Assembly: GCF_937900395.1 (NCBI RefSeq)
Contig: NZ_CALCDX010000162.1
Location: 1 to 26,689, forward strand
Reading direction: 5' to 3'
Source of the DNA: an uncultured Caulobacter sp.
GTDB taxonomy: Bacteria > Pseudomonadota > Alphaproteobacteria > Caulobacterales > Caulobacteraceae
Length of the DNA: 26,689 bases
This document shows, one piece after another, positions 1 through 7,699 of this stretch. Each line of letters opens with the position of its first letter. Within the stretch, counting starts at the first letter, position 1. The notes beneath the pieces are model-generated. The model ran no database searches. It was not told the origin of the DNA and saw only the letters and a list, made by a program, of their open reading frames with translations. The translations under genes were made by a program, and so were the position numbers.

Positions 1-102
1 CGCCGCGCCGCCACTGGGTTGCACGCGCTGGGCGTGCGCGAAGGCGACACCGTGGCCTTGCTGCTGCGCAACGACTTCGCGTTCTTCGAGGCGCAGCAGG
101 CC
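1..102 (+). CDS. Fragment of an AMP-forming acyl-CoA synthetase (both ends missing)
   Basis: Frame 1 from the first base reads LHALGVREGDTVALLLRN followed by DFAFFEAQQAA. This matches the N-terminal part of AMP-dependent acyl-CoA synthetases, where a phrase like 'LGVREGDRVALLLRND' precedes the region choosing an organic-acid substrate. No start codon or upstream sequence is present. After about codon 34 the protein changes without a stop into the helical part of an HlyD-type adaptor, a domain pairing I do not know from either family. I therefore treat these bases as a foreign fragment joined in frame. The family call rests on about 30 residues. The exact end is uncertain by about 15 bases. 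Confidence 0.6.
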
Positions 103-747
103 GCCGACGAGGCGTTGAATGCGCACACCAAGGCAGTCCTTGACGAACAGTACGGCCTCGTCACGCAGCTTCTGAACCTGCAAGGCGACACGAACAAGCT
201 GCGCGCGCGCGAACTGGCCAAGGCGCAGCATCGCGACCGGTTGCTCCAGATCAGGGCGCCGGTGGACGGCACGGTCGAAAATCTGCGCGTGCGCACCGTG
301 GGCAGCGCGGTACAGGCGGCCCAGCCGTTGCTCAGCATCGTGCCGCGCGGCGGCCCCCTGTTCGTGGAGGCGCTGGTCCCCAATGCGGAGATCGGCTTCG
401 TGCGCGTGGGTCAGGCCGTGCAGGTGAAGGTGGATGCCTATCCCTTCACCGATTATGGCATGTTGCATGGCGTCATCACCTCCATCGGCCGGGATTCGGT
501 GGAGGGGCTGGAGGAGGGAGGCCGGGCCGAAGCGTCGGTCCCTTCCGGCTTCAAGGTGCGCGTCCGCCTGCAGGAAGATGCGCTGCGCTATGGCGATTGT
601 TCGCCCGGCTCGCGCGATTGCCATGCCCTGCGGCTCACGCCGGGAATGCGGGTACAGGCCGAGGTCCGCACCGGGCGCCGTCGCATCATCCAATATCTGC
701 TCTCGCCCCTGATGACCACCGGCGCGGAGGCCGGGCGGGAGCGGTAG
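103..747 (+). CDS. HlyD-type periplasmic adaptor of a type I secretion system, N-terminus missing
   Basis: About 214 residues resembling the C-terminal half of HlyD/PrtE-family membrane-fusion proteins, which link an inner-membrane ABC exporter to an outer-membrane TolC-like channel. First comes a charged helical hairpin segment (KLRARELAKAQHRDRLLQ). The lipoyl/barrel-sandwich half-motif IRAPVDGTVENLRV follows, then beta-barrel sequence with VEALVPNAEIGFVRVGQ and a late LTPGMRVQAEVRTGRR. Full-length members have about 400-480 residues and an N-terminal membrane anchor, so roughly half is absent here. The reading frame has no start of its own because it continues from the synthetase-like fragment. 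The partner ABC transporter is not in the window. It converges on lepB across about 150 bases that hold no gene. Confidence 0.8.
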   Translation, partial: ADEALNAHTKAVLDEQYGLVTQLLNLQGDTNKLRARELAKAQHRDRLLQIRAPVDGTVENLRVRTVGSAVQAAQPLLSIVPRGGPLFVEALVPNAEIGFVRVGQAVQVKVDAYPFTDYGMLHGVITSIGRDSVEGLEEGGRAEASVPSGFKVRVRLQEDALRYGDCSPGSRDCHALRLTPGMRVQAEVRTGRRRIIQYLLSPLMTTGAEAGRER

Positions 748-863
748 AGGGGGGGCAAGGCAGGCGGGAACCCCTGCCGAACCGGAACCGGCGGAGGGCA
801 GGGCGGCGGCCCCTTTGCGACCGCCCCCTATGTCGCGGGACCACGGTAGGGAGGCATGGCGGT

Positions 864-885
864 GCGGGGGACCGCGTTCCCCCGC
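864..885 (-). terminator. GC-rich hairpin just past lepB, possible terminator
   Basis: Seven perfect base pairs, GCGGGGG (864-870) with CCCCCGC (879-885), around an 8-base loop. It lies about 15 bases beyond the lepB stop, in the convergent gap with the HlyD-type gene. There is no T-tract on either side, so it fits intrinsic termination only weakly. Confidence 0.3.
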
Positions 886-900
886 CTTGGTGGGCGGGCG

Positions 901-1827
901 TTACTGCCCGGCCGGCACGCTTTGCGGTCGCAGGCTGTTGCCCGCCCGGCCCGCGCGGAAGGCATGGAGCCAGGTCAGCGGGTTCCAGCTGGCATTGCCG
1001 TCCAGCGAGAAGGTGATGAATTCGGCCCGTCCGCCGATCGCTTCCCACGGCACCGGGCCGCCCAGGCCATTTTCTTCCAGCGGGGCGCGGCTGTCGGCGC
1101 TGTTGTCGCGATTGTCGCCCATCAGGAAGACGTGGTTTTCCGGCACGCGCACGGGGCCATACCAGTCGAGCGGGCTGGGCCCGGTGTCGATCGTGACATA
1201 GGTCTTGCCGTTGGGCAGGATTTCCTGCCGGACCGGCAGCTCGCACCAGCTCTTGCCGCTGCTGTCCGTCACCAGCGCGCCGGGGAATTGCAGCGGCGGG
1301 CAGGGGGCGTTGGCATCCACCGGAATGCGCATGGATTTGAGCGGCCTCTGCTTTATCGCCACGCCGTTCAGGATCACCTGTCCGCCGCGCACCTCTATGA
1401 TGTCGCCGGGCAGGCCGATGACCCGCTTGATATAATCCTCGCGCCGGTTTTGCGGCGACACGATCACGATGTCGCCACGTTCGGGCAGATGGCCCAGAAT
1501 CCGGCCCTTGATGAAGGGCAGCGGATGGAAGCTGGGCGAAACATAGGACCAGCCATAGGGGAATTTGCTCACCACCAGCCGGTCGCCGGTCAGCAGCACC
1601 GGCATCATGGATTCGCTGGGGATGTAGAATGGCTTGGCGACGAAGCTGTGGAAGGCCAGCACCGCCAGGATCAGCAGGGTGATGCTCTTCACCTCATGCC
1701 ACCAGTTGACGGCCGTTTTGGCGGGCGCATCCTCCTGCGGGGCCGGGGGGGTGGGCTGCTGGTCTTCGGGCAGGTCGATGGCCGTCATGGGTGCCGTTTC
1801 TCCGGGGATGTTGGGGTCCGTGCTCAT
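901..1827 (-). CDS. lepB: Signal peptidase I (leader peptidase)
   Basis: 308 residues. It is a membrane-anchored serine protease that removes signal peptides from Sec- and Tat-exported proteins. A cytoplasmic Pro/Glu-rich N-terminus is followed by one membrane segment at about residues 48-65. The S26 boxes then come in order: IPSESMMP with the nucleophile at Ser73, YIKRVIGLPGD with the general base at Lys134, and VFLMGDNRDNSADSR near residue 230. I start at 1827 rather than at the longer in-frame ATG at 1866, because 1827 gives an ATGA overlap with the acpS stop and avoids 13 residues lying inside acpS. It is the last gene of the pyrE-pdxJ-acpS-lepB operon. This gene order is common in sphingomonads. 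Confidence 0.95.
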   Translation of the reverse strand: MSTDPNIPGETAPMTAIDLPEDQQPTPPAPQEDAPAKTAVNWWHEVKSITLLILAVLAFHSFVAKPFYIPSESMMPVLLTGDRLVVSKFPYGWSYVSPSFHPLPFIKGRILGHLPERGDIVIVSPQNRREDYIKRVIGLPGDIIEVRGGQVILNGVAIKQRPLKSMRIPVDANAPCPPLQFPGALVTDSSGKSWCELPVRQEILPNGKTYVTIDTGPSPLDWYGPVRVPENHVFLMGDNRDNSADSRAPLEENGLGGPVPWEAIGGRAEFITFSLDGNASWNPLTWLHAFRAGRAGNSLRPQSVPAGQ

Positions 1828-2225
1828 AGCGGCAGCGCCTCTATGATGACGAAGGCCTGAGCCCATGGATGATCGTCGGTGAGCGTCAGATGAATGACCG
1901 GCCTATGGCCGGCCGGGACCATGGACTGGAGCCGGTCCAGCGCCCCGCCGCTGAGCTTCAGCGTCGGGGCGCCCGACGGCGCGTTGACCACGCCTATGTC
2001 CTTCATGAAGACGCCCGCCTTGAAGCCGGTGCCCACCGCCTTGGAGAAGGCCTCCTTGGCGGCGAAGCGCTTGGCCAGCGTGCCCGCCCTTGTGAAGGGG
2101 CGGCGTTCAGCCTTGGCCTGCTCGACATCGGTGAAGACACGCTGGACGAACCGGTCGCCGAAGCGGTCGAGCGAATTCTGGATACGCTCTATGTTGCACA
2201 GGTCGGAGCCAAGGCCGATGATCAC
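1824..2225 (-). CDS. acpS: Holo-[acyl-carrier-protein] synthase
   Basis: 133 residues, normal for AcpS. The enzyme moves 4'-phosphopantetheine from CoA onto the serine of apo-ACP, which activates fatty acid synthesis. Both metal-binding motifs are present: IGLGSDLCNIERI with Asp8, and KRFAAKEAFSKA with Glu58. The C-terminal HLTLTDDHPWAQAFVIIE strand is also typical. Its TGA overlaps the ATG of lepB by four bases. It begins 13 bases after the pdxJ stop, so the genes are probably co-transcribed and translationally coupled. Confidence 0.95.
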   Translation of the reverse strand: MIIGLGSDLCNIERIQNSLDRFGDRFVQRVFTDVEQAKAERRPFTRAGTLAKRFAAKEAFSKAVGTGFKAGVFMKDIGVVNAPSGAPTLKLSGGALDRLQSMVPAGHRPVIHLTLTDDHPWAQAFVIIEALPL

Positions 2226-2238
2226 GCCGGGGCGACCT

Positions 2239-2979
2239 TCACCGCGCCAGGTCCATCTGCCGCCGCATTTCGCGGATGCTGGCCTCCAGCCCCCCGAAAA
2301 TGGCCTCGCCGATCAGGAAATGGCCGATATTGAGTTCGGCGATCTGCGGGATGGCGGCGATGGGCGCGACATTGTCGAAGGTCAGGCCATGGCCGGCATG
2401 GGGCTCTATGCCATTCTTGGCCGCCAGCGCGGCGGCATCGGCGATCCGGCGCAATTCGCTCGCGCGGGCCTCTCCGGTCAGATGGGCATAGGCACCGGTA
2501 TGAAATTCCACAACCGGCGCGCCCAGCCTGATCGCCGCCTCGATCTGCGCTGCGTCGGCCTCGATGAACAGGCTGACGCGGATGCCCGCCTCATTCAACT
2601 TCGCGACGATCGGCGTCAGCGTCGCGATCTGCCCGGCTGCGTCCAGGCCGCCCTCGGTGGTGCGTTCCTCGCGCTTTTCCGGTACGATGCAGGCCGCATG
2701 GGGACGATAGCGCAGGGCGATGTCCAACATCTCCTGCGTCGCGGCCATTTCCAGGTTCAGCGGCACGTCGATGGCCGCCATCAGCATGGCGATGTCGGCG
2801 TCGCGGATATGGCGACGGTCTTCGCGCAGATGCGCGGTAATGCCGTCCGCCCCGGCCTTCACCGCCAGCAGCGCGGCCTTCACCGGATCGGGATGGTCGC
2901 CGCCGCGCGCGTTGCGAATGGTCGCGACATGGTCGATATTGACCCCGAGACGCAGATGAGCGGCGGCGCTGTGCGGCAT
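2239..2979 (-). CDS. pdxJ: Pyridoxine 5'-phosphate synthase
   Basis: 246 residues, full length. PdxJ condenses 3-amino-2-oxopropyl phosphate with 1-deoxyxylulose 5-phosphate to make pyridoxine 5'-phosphate in the DXP-dependent vitamin B6 pathway. Family landmarks are visible: NIDHVATIRNARGG near the start, GITAHLREDRRHIRD with the catalytic His50, LNLEMA with Glu77, and HAGHGLT with His197. The start at 2979 lies four bases after the pyrE stop. The acpS start is 13 bases downstream. The pdxJ-acpS pairing is conserved in many proteobacteria. Confidence 0.96.
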   Translation of the reverse strand: MPHSAAAHLRLGVNIDHVATIRNARGGDHPDPVKAALLAVKAGADGITAHLREDRRHIRDADIAMLMAAIDVPLNLEMAATQEMLDIALRYRPHAACIVPEKREERTTEGGLDAAGQIATLTPIVAKLNEAGIRVSLFIEADAAQIEAAIRLGAPVVEFHTGAYAHLTGEARASELRRIADAAALAAKNGIEPHAGHGLTFDNVAPIAAIPQIAELNIGHFLIGEAIFGGLEASIREMRRQMDLAR

Positions 2980-2983
2980 GATC

Positions 2984-3565
2984 CTATTGCTTCCGGCTAC
3001 CCGGCTTGGTCGCGGGGATCGCGGCCAGTTCGGGCGGCAACTGATCGGCGTCGTAGACCGGGAAATTGATCGACACCAGCGGATAGAAGGGGACGCCCAG
3101 ATCCACCTCGCCCGCCGAACGGTCGACCAGCGCGGCTTCGGCGATGACGATGCCGCCCTCGGCCTCCACGGCGGCGATGGCCTGGCGCGATGACAGGCCG
3201 GTCGTCACCACATCCTCGACCATCAGCACCTTCTGCCCCGGCGTGATGGAAAAGCCGCGACGCAGTTCGAACGTGCCTTCGGGCCGTTCCAGAAACACCG
3301 CATCCTTGCCCAGCGCGCGGCCCATTTCATGCCCGATGATGAGGCCGCCCATGGCCGGCGACACCACCAGGTCAATGTCCTGCCGCAATTCGCGGGGCAG
3401 TTTCTGCACGGTCGCGCGGGCCAGCGTGCCGGCACGCTCGGCATTCATCAGCACGCGGGCGCATTGCAGATAATTGCCGCTGCGGCGACCCGACGACAGG
3501 ATGAAATGTCCTTCGAGCAGCGCCCCCGCCGCCCGGAATTCCGCCAATACTTCCTCGTCAGTCAT
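2984..3565 (-). CDS. pyrE: Orotate phosphoribosyltransferase
   Basis: 193 residues. It transfers the phosphoribosyl group of PRPP to orotate, giving OMP in pyrimidine synthesis. The type I PRTase PRPP loop VLMVEDVVTTG sits at about residues 113-123. SSGRRSGNYLQCARVL near the N-terminus and FLERPEGTFELRRGF around residues 91-105 are typical of the longer-hood PyrE group. I chose the ATG at 3565 (MTDEEVLAEF) over an in-frame ATG at 3787. The extra 74 residues have no family character and cover the intergenic palindromes. It is the first gene of the operon and diverges from coxB across 280 bases. Confidence 0.95.
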   Translation of the reverse strand: MTDEEVLAEFRAAGALLEGHFILSSGRRSGNYLQCARVLMNAERAGTLARATVQKLPRELRQDIDLVVSPAMGGLIIGHEMGRALGKDAVFLERPEGTFELRRGFSITPGQKVLMVEDVVTTGLSSRQAIAAVEAEGGIVIAEAALVDRSAGEVDLGVPFYPLVSINFPVYDADQLPPELAAIPATKPGSRKQ

Positions 3566-3592
3566 GCCGTTTATCGTCCACGTCCCGTTCGT

Positions 3593-3611
3593 CCGCGTGC
3601 CAGGCACGCGG
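3593..3611. repeat. Perfect 19-base palindrome in the pyrE leader
   Basis: Arms CCGCGTGCC and GGCACGCGG (9 bp, perfect) lie around one central A, about 28 bases upstream of the pyrE ATG. As DNA it could be a dimeric repressor site. As RNA it could be a hairpin close to the ribosome-binding region. No T-tract follows in the pyrE direction, so it does not look like a simple attenuator. Confidence 0.55.
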
Positions 3612-3628
3612 GTTCTTCCATCATTCGG

Positions 3629-3646
3629 CATGGCGCCAGCGCCATG
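3629..3646. repeat. Second perfect palindrome in the pyrE leader
   Basis: Arms CATGGCGC and GCGCCATG (8 bp, perfect) lie around CA. It is 17 bases further from pyrE than the first palindrome. The two would form successive hairpins in a pyrE leader transcript, or two operator-like sites. The arm sequences are unrelated, so this is not one repeated site. Confidence 0.5.
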
Positions 3647-3728
3647 GCCGCGCCCCTGCGCGCGGAAGTTGCCGAATAGGCGGCGGACCGAGGCGTTGCA
3701 ACAGCGAAGAAAATCTGCGTCCCGGCGC

Positions 3729-3757
3729 TTGAGGCGCTGGAAAAGCCTGCCTATAAG
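3729..3757 (+). promoter_or_regulatory. Candidate sigma70-type promoter for coxB-ctaD
   Basis: TTGAGG (3729-3734) and TATAAG (3752-3757) are separated by exactly 17 bases, close to the alphaproteobacterial TTGAC / TATA pattern. Transcription would start near 3764 and leave a leader of about 80 bases before the coxB ATG. This is inferred from sequence alone. Confidence 0.5.
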
Positions 3758-3845
3758 CCTTTCCAAGAACCAAACGGGCGAGGACAACGTAATTCCGTGT
3801 GTCTTCGTTGCAGCGGCGGCATGGGGTTATGGGGTAAGAGACGCT

Positions 3846-4862
3846 ATGAAAAAGGTGAAATCGCTCGTTCTCTCCGGGTTATTGGCCTTTGCGCCCGCCC
3901 TGACCATGAGCGGCCCGGTACTTGCGCAGAATGAGGCTTCATCCGTTGCGACGGTCGCGGACAATGCGGCTGTTCCGGCCGAATCGGCCGCCAACGCCGC
4001 TGTGCCGGCCGATGCAGCCGCCGCGGCTCCGGCCGAAAAGGTCGCGCCGCCGCCACGCATGAAGCCGGCCGAGGGCGTCGGTATGCCCCGTCCGGGCGAA
4101 ATCACCCTGCAGGATCAGTTTACGGAAACGGGCCACACCGCGCGCTGGCTGCATGACAAGATGCTGCTGCCGCTCATCACCCTGATCTCGGTCTTCGTGC
4201 TGATCCTGATGATCTATGTGATGGTGCGCTTCCGCCGCAGCGCCAATCCCGTCCCCTCGCGGACCTCGCACAATACCTTCATCGAAGTGGTGTGGACGGT
4301 GGCGCCCGTGCTGATCCTGCTGGCGGTCGCCGTGCCCTCCATCGGCCTGCTCGCCGATCAGTACAAGCCCGCGCCCAAGGATGCGCTGACGGTCAAGGTC
4401 ACGGGCTATCAATGGTATTGGGGCTATGAATATCCCGACAACGGCATCCCCGAATTCGTGTCCAACATGCTGCCGGAAGACAAGGCGAAGGAAAATGGCG
4501 AGCCCTATCTGCTCGCGCCCGACAATCGCCTGGTCCTGCCGGTGGGCCGCCCGGTCAAGCTGATCATCACCGGCGCCGACGTGATCCACAGCTTCGCCGT
4601 GCCTTCGCTCTGGGTGAAGATGGACGCCGTGCCGGGCCGCCTGAATGAAAAGAGCTTCACCATCGAAAAACCGGGCGTCTATTATGGCCAATGTTCGGAA
4701 CTGTGCGGCGCCCGCCACGGCTTCATGCCGATCGCGATAGAGGCGCTGCCGGCCGACCAGTTCGACCAGTGGGTGCGCTCGCAGGGGGGCACGCTCAAGG
4801 GCGCCGAGGCGGAAAAGACGGCGCAGGCCGCATCCGCCGGCAATGCAGAACAAAAGATCTGA
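3846..4862 (+). CDS. coxB: Cytochrome c oxidase subunit II (CuA subunit)
   Basis: 338 residues. It accepts electrons from cytochrome c at the dinuclear CuA centre and passes them to subunit I of the aa3-type oxidase. A signal peptide (about 1-28) is followed by a long Ala/Pro-rich stretch (about 30-75) that carries NAAVPAESAA and NAAVPADAAA as an imperfect repeat. Two membrane helices lie near 106-128 and 148-170. The electron-entry aromatic cluster is GYQWYWGYEY (187-196). The CuA ligands are all present: His248 (VIHSF), Cys283, Cys287, His291 and Met294 in YGQCSELCGARHGFMPI. Tyr is mostly TAT here, unlike the genes after 5456. ctaD starts 18 bases downstream. Confidence 0.97.
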   Translation: MKKVKSLVLSGLLAFAPALTMSGPVLAQNEASSVATVADNAAVPAESAANAAVPADAAAAAPAEKVAPPPRMKPAEGVGMPRPGEITLQDQFTETGHTARWLHDKMLLPLITLISVFVLILMIYVMVRFRRSANPVPSRTSHNTFIEVVWTVAPVLILLAVAVPSIGLLADQYKPAPKDALTVKVTGYQWYWGYEYPDNGIPEFVSNMLPEDKAKENGEPYLLAPDNRLVLPVGRPVKLIITGADVIHSFAVPSLWVKMDAVPGRLNEKSFTIEKPGVYYGQCSELCGARHGFMPIAIEALPADQFDQWVRSQGGTLKGAEAEKTAQAASAGNAEQKI

Positions 4863-4880
4863 TCGAGGGGTAGGAAAGCC

Positions 4881-6575
4881 ATGACCACCATCACAGCCGA
4901 TCATTACGACGATCATGCCCACGATCATCATGATGCCGAACACAAGCCCGCCTTTTTCCAGCGCTGGTTCATGTCCACCAACCACAAGGACATCGGCACC
5001 CTCTACCTGATCTTCGCGATCTTCGCGGGCGTGGTGGGCGGCGCGATTTCCGGCCTGATGCGCATCGAACTGCGCGAGCCGGGCATCCAGTATCTGCAGA
5101 CCTGGGCGAATATCCAGCATTCGCTGCTGGGCGTGGAACCCGCCACGCTGGATCAGGCCTATCATCTGTGGAATGCGCTGATTACCGCGCACGGCCTCAT
5201 CATGGTCTTCTTCATGGTGATGCCCGCGATCATCGGTGGCTTTGGCAACTGGTTCGTGCCGATCATGATCGGCGCGCCGGACATGGCCTTCCCGCGGATG
5301 AACAACATTTCGTTCTGGCTGCTGGTCGCCGCCTGGATCCTGCTCTGCGTGTCGATGTTCGTCGACGGCGGCCCGGGTCACGGCTTCGGCGGCGGCTGGA
5401 CGATCTATCCGCCGCTGTCGACCATCGGTCACAAGGGGCCGGCCATGGACCTGGCGATCCTGTCGCTCCACCTGGCCGGCGCTTCGTCGATCCTGGGCGC
5501 GATCAACTTCATCACCACGATCTTCAACATGCGCGCGCCGGGCATGACCCTGCACCGCATGCCGCTGTTCGCCTGGTCGGTGCTGATCACCGCCTTCCTG
5601 CTGCTGCTGTCGCTGCCCGTCCTGGCCGGCGCCATCACCATGCTGCTGACCGACCGCAACTTCGGCACCCACTTCTTCGACCCGGCCGCCGGCGGCGACC
5701 CCGTCATGTTCCAGCACCTGTTCTGGTTCTTCGGCCACCCGGAAGTGTACATCCTGATCCTGCCGGGCTTCGGCATCATCAGCCACATCGTCTCGACCTT
5801 CTCCAAGAAGCCGGTGTTCGGCTACCTGGCGATGGCCTACGCGATGGTCGCCATCGGCTTCGTCGGCTTCGTCGTGTGGGCGCACCACATGTACACCGTC
5901 GGCATGAGCATCAACCTGCGCGCCTACTTCGTGGCCGCCACGATGATCATCGCCGTCCCGACCGGTGTTAAGATCTTCAGCTGGATCGCCACGATGTGGG
6001 GCGGCTCGCTGGACTTCAAGACGCCGATGCTGTGGGCCATCGGCTTCATCTTCCTGTTCACGGTCGGCGGCGTCACCGGCGTCGTCCTGTCGAACGCCGG
6101 CATCGACTACAGCCTGCACGACACCTACTACGTGGTGGCGCACTTCCACTACGTGCTGTCGCTGGGCGCGGTCTTCGCCATCTTCGCGGGCTTCTACTAC
6201 TGGTTCGAGAAGATGTGGGGCGTGAAGTACAACGAGTTCCTCGGCGCGACCCACTTCTGGGTGATGTTCGTCGGCGTGAACCTGATCTTCTTCCCGCAGC
6301 ACTTCCTGGGCCTGCAGGGCATGCCGCGTCGTTACATCGACTATCCGGAAGCCTTCGCGAAGTGGAACTACGTCTCGTCGGTCGGCTACATGATCACCGT
6401 CGTCGGCGTCGCCATCTTCATGCTGGTGCTGATCGAGGCGGCGATCCGTCGCCGCAAGGCCGAGGCCAACCCGTGGGGCGAAGGCGCCACCACGCTGGAA
6501 TGGACCCTGTCCTCGCCGCCGCCGTTCCACCAGTTCAGCGAACCGCCGGTGATCAAGGCGGACGACCACCACTAA
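4881..6575 (+). CDS. ctaD: Cytochrome c oxidase subunit I (hybrid of two sources)
   Basis: 564 residues. It is the catalytic haem-copper subunit that reduces O2 and pumps protons. Low-spin haem a ligands are His104 (ITAHG) and His423. High-spin haem a3 ligand is His421 (VAHFHY). CuB ligands are His286, His335 and His336, with Tyr290 in GHPEVY as the cross-linked tyrosine. Glu288 marks the A1 type. D-channel Asp134 and K-channel Lys364 are also seen. The N-terminus is unusually His-rich. Codon use changes inside the gene: before about 5456 His is roughly half CAT and Tyr mostly TAT; afterwards His is CAC throughout and Tyr almost all TAC. Protein conservation is unbroken, so the hybrid could still be functional. 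Confidence 0.95.
   Translation: MTTITADHYDDHAHDHHDAEHKPAFFQRWFMSTNHKDIGTLYLIFAIFAGVVGGAISGLMRIELREPGIQYLQTWANIQHSLLGVEPATLDQAYHLWNALITAHGLIMVFFMVMPAIIGGFGNWFVPIMIGAPDMAFPRMNNISFWLLVAAWILLCVSMFVDGGPGHGFGGGWTIYPPLSTIGHKGPAMDLAILSLHLAGASSILGAINFITTIFNMRAPGMTLHRMPLFAWSVLITAFLLLLSLPVLAGAITMLLTDRNFGTHFFDPAAGGDPVMFQHLFWFFGHPEVYILILPGFGIISHIVSTFSKKPVFGYLAMAYAMVAIGFVGFVVWAHHMYTVGMSINLRAYFVAATMIIAVPTGVKIFSWIATMWGGSLDFKTPMLWAIGFIFLFTVGGVTGVVLSNAGIDYSLHDTYYVVAHFHYVLSLGAVFAIFAGFYYWFEKMWGVKYNEFLGATHFWVMFVGVNLIFFPQHFLGLQGMPRRYIDYPEAFAKWNYVSSVGYMITVVGVAIFMLVLIEAAIRRRKAEANPWGEGATTLEWTLSSPPPFHQFSEPPVIKADDHH
5425..5480. other. Inferred junction between sphingomonad-like and Caulobacter-like DNA
   Basis: The change in synonymous codon choice within ctaD falls between ATC-TAT-CCG at 5400 and the all-CAC/TAC stretch from about 5465. 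A GATC lies at 5456-5459. The frame and protein are preserved because both sources carry ctaD, coding for LAILSLHLAGASSILGA at this point. The exact base cannot be fixed by eye. Confidence 0.6.
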
Positions 6576-6603
6576 GGGTGGACGTCCGGACTGGACCAAG
6601 CGG

Positions 6604-6642
6604 GGGCGCGGTCGGGATCCGAACAGGGTCTTGGCCGCGCCC
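6604..6642 (+). other. Intercistronic hairpin between ctaD and ctaB
   Basis: GGGCGCGG (6604-6611) pairs perfectly with CCGCGCCC (6635-6642) around a 23-base loop. It sits in the 110-base gap between ctaD and ctaB, which has no gene. There is no T-run, so stabilising or partly attenuating the message is more likely than full termination. This would help explain how the structural subunit is made in excess of the assembly factor. Confidence 0.35.
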
Positions 6643-6685
6643 TTCGCCCATCGAGCGAGACAGACAAGTTCCGTAACGACCACCC

Positions 6686-7699
6686 ATGAAGACCGCCGCC
6701 ATGACCCCGGAAACCGCCTCGACCTCGACGGCGGACGCCTCGCAAGCCGCGCGCTGGCAGGACTATTTCCAGCTGATGAAGCCGCGCGTCATGTCGCTGG
6801 TGGTGTTCACCGGACTGACGGGGCTTCTGGCCGCCCGCGCCCCGATCCATCCGATCCTGGGCGCGGTGGCTGTGCTGTGCATCGCGATCGGGGCCGGCGC
6901 CTCGGGCGCGCTGAACATGTGGTACGACGCCGACATCGACCGGCAGATGCGCCGCACGCGCGGCCGTCCCGTGCCGACGGGCAAGGTCAAGGGCGAGGAG
7001 GCCGCCTCGCTGGGCGTGGTTCTCTCCCTGCTCTCGGTGATGTTCCTGGGCTTCGCGATCAACTGGTTCGCGGCGGGCCTCTTGGCCTTCACCATCGTCT
7101 TCTACGCCGTCGTCTACACGATGTGGCTGAAGCGCTGGACGGCGCAGAACATCGTCATCGGCGGCCTCGCCGGCGCCCTGCCGCCCGCGATCGGCTGGGC
7201 GGCCGCGACCGGCCACGCGCCGCTGAACGCCTGGCTGATGGTCGCCATCATCTTCTTCTGGACCCCGCCCCACTTCTGGGCGCTGTCGCTGTACGTCACC
7301 ACCGACTACGCCAAGGCCGGCGTGCCCATGCTGCCGGTGGTCAAGGGCGCGCGCGAGACCCGCAAGCAGATCCTGCTCTACAGCCTGGTCTTCGTTCCGA
7401 TCTGCCTGGCGCCGGTGCTGACGGGCCTGGGCGGGCCATTCTACCTGGCCGTCGCGGCTCTGGGCGGCGTCGTCTTCCTGATCCTGGCCGGCCGGGTTTT
7501 CGTCAGCAAGGCCGGCGACGCGGCTGATCCGCGCATCGCCGACCGGGCGCTCTATGAGGTCACCGAGGACGAGCGCGCCGCCGGGGCCAAGGCCGCGCGC
7601 AATCTGTTCGCCTTCTCGATTCTTTACCTGTTCGCGCTGTTCGCCGCCCTGCTGGGCGAGGCCGTGACGGGCGTGCGGGCCCTGGAGCTTCTGAAGTGA
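6686..7699 (+). CDS. ctaB: Protohaem IX farnesyltransferase (haem O synthase)
   Basis: 337 residues if started at 6686. An ATG at 6701 is also possible, and neither has a strong ribosome-binding site. The integral-membrane UbiA-family prenyltransferase adds a farnesyl group to haem B to give haem O, the precursor of haem A for aa3 oxidase. The aspartate-rich substrate motif is NMWYDADIDRQMRRTRGRPV (Asn77, Asp81, Asp85). The second conserved loop is DYAKAGVPMLPVVKGARETR. Repeated hydrophobic spans fit the usual multi-helix topology. Its stop overlaps the GTG start of the next gene by four bases (GTGA). Confidence 0.95.
   Translation: MKTAAMTPETASTSTADASQAARWQDYFQLMKPRVMSLVVFTGLTGLLAARAPIHPILGAVAVLCIAIGAGASGALNMWYDADIDRQMRRTRGRPVPTGKVKGEEAASLGVVLSLLSVMFLGFAINWFAAGLLAFTIVFYAVVYTMWLKRWTAQNIVIGGLAGALPPAIGWAAATGHAPLNAWLMVAIIFFWTPPHFWALSLYVTTDYAKAGVPMLPVVKGARETRKQILLYSLVFVPICLAPVLTGLGGPFYLAVAALGGVVFLILAGRVFVSKAGDAADPRIADRALYEVTEDERAAGAKAARNLFAFSILYLFALFAALLGEAVTGVRALELLK

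Noticed and set aside
19..747. A novel acyl-CoA synthetase/secretion adaptor fusion protein
   Set aside because: Both parts are truncated exactly where they meet, and the window has other foreign junctions. A chimeric join explains it more simply.
3565..3787. Longer N-terminus for pyrE from an ATG at 3787
   Set aside because: The extra residues do not resemble PyrE and would make the palindromes and the coxB promoter region coding.
3939..6683. 914-residue open frame on the minus strand across coxB and ctaD
   Set aside because: It is rich in Asp, His, Arg and Gln, which is the usual antisense shadow of GC-rich genes. The plus strand carries complete, conserved oxidase subunits with all metal ligands.
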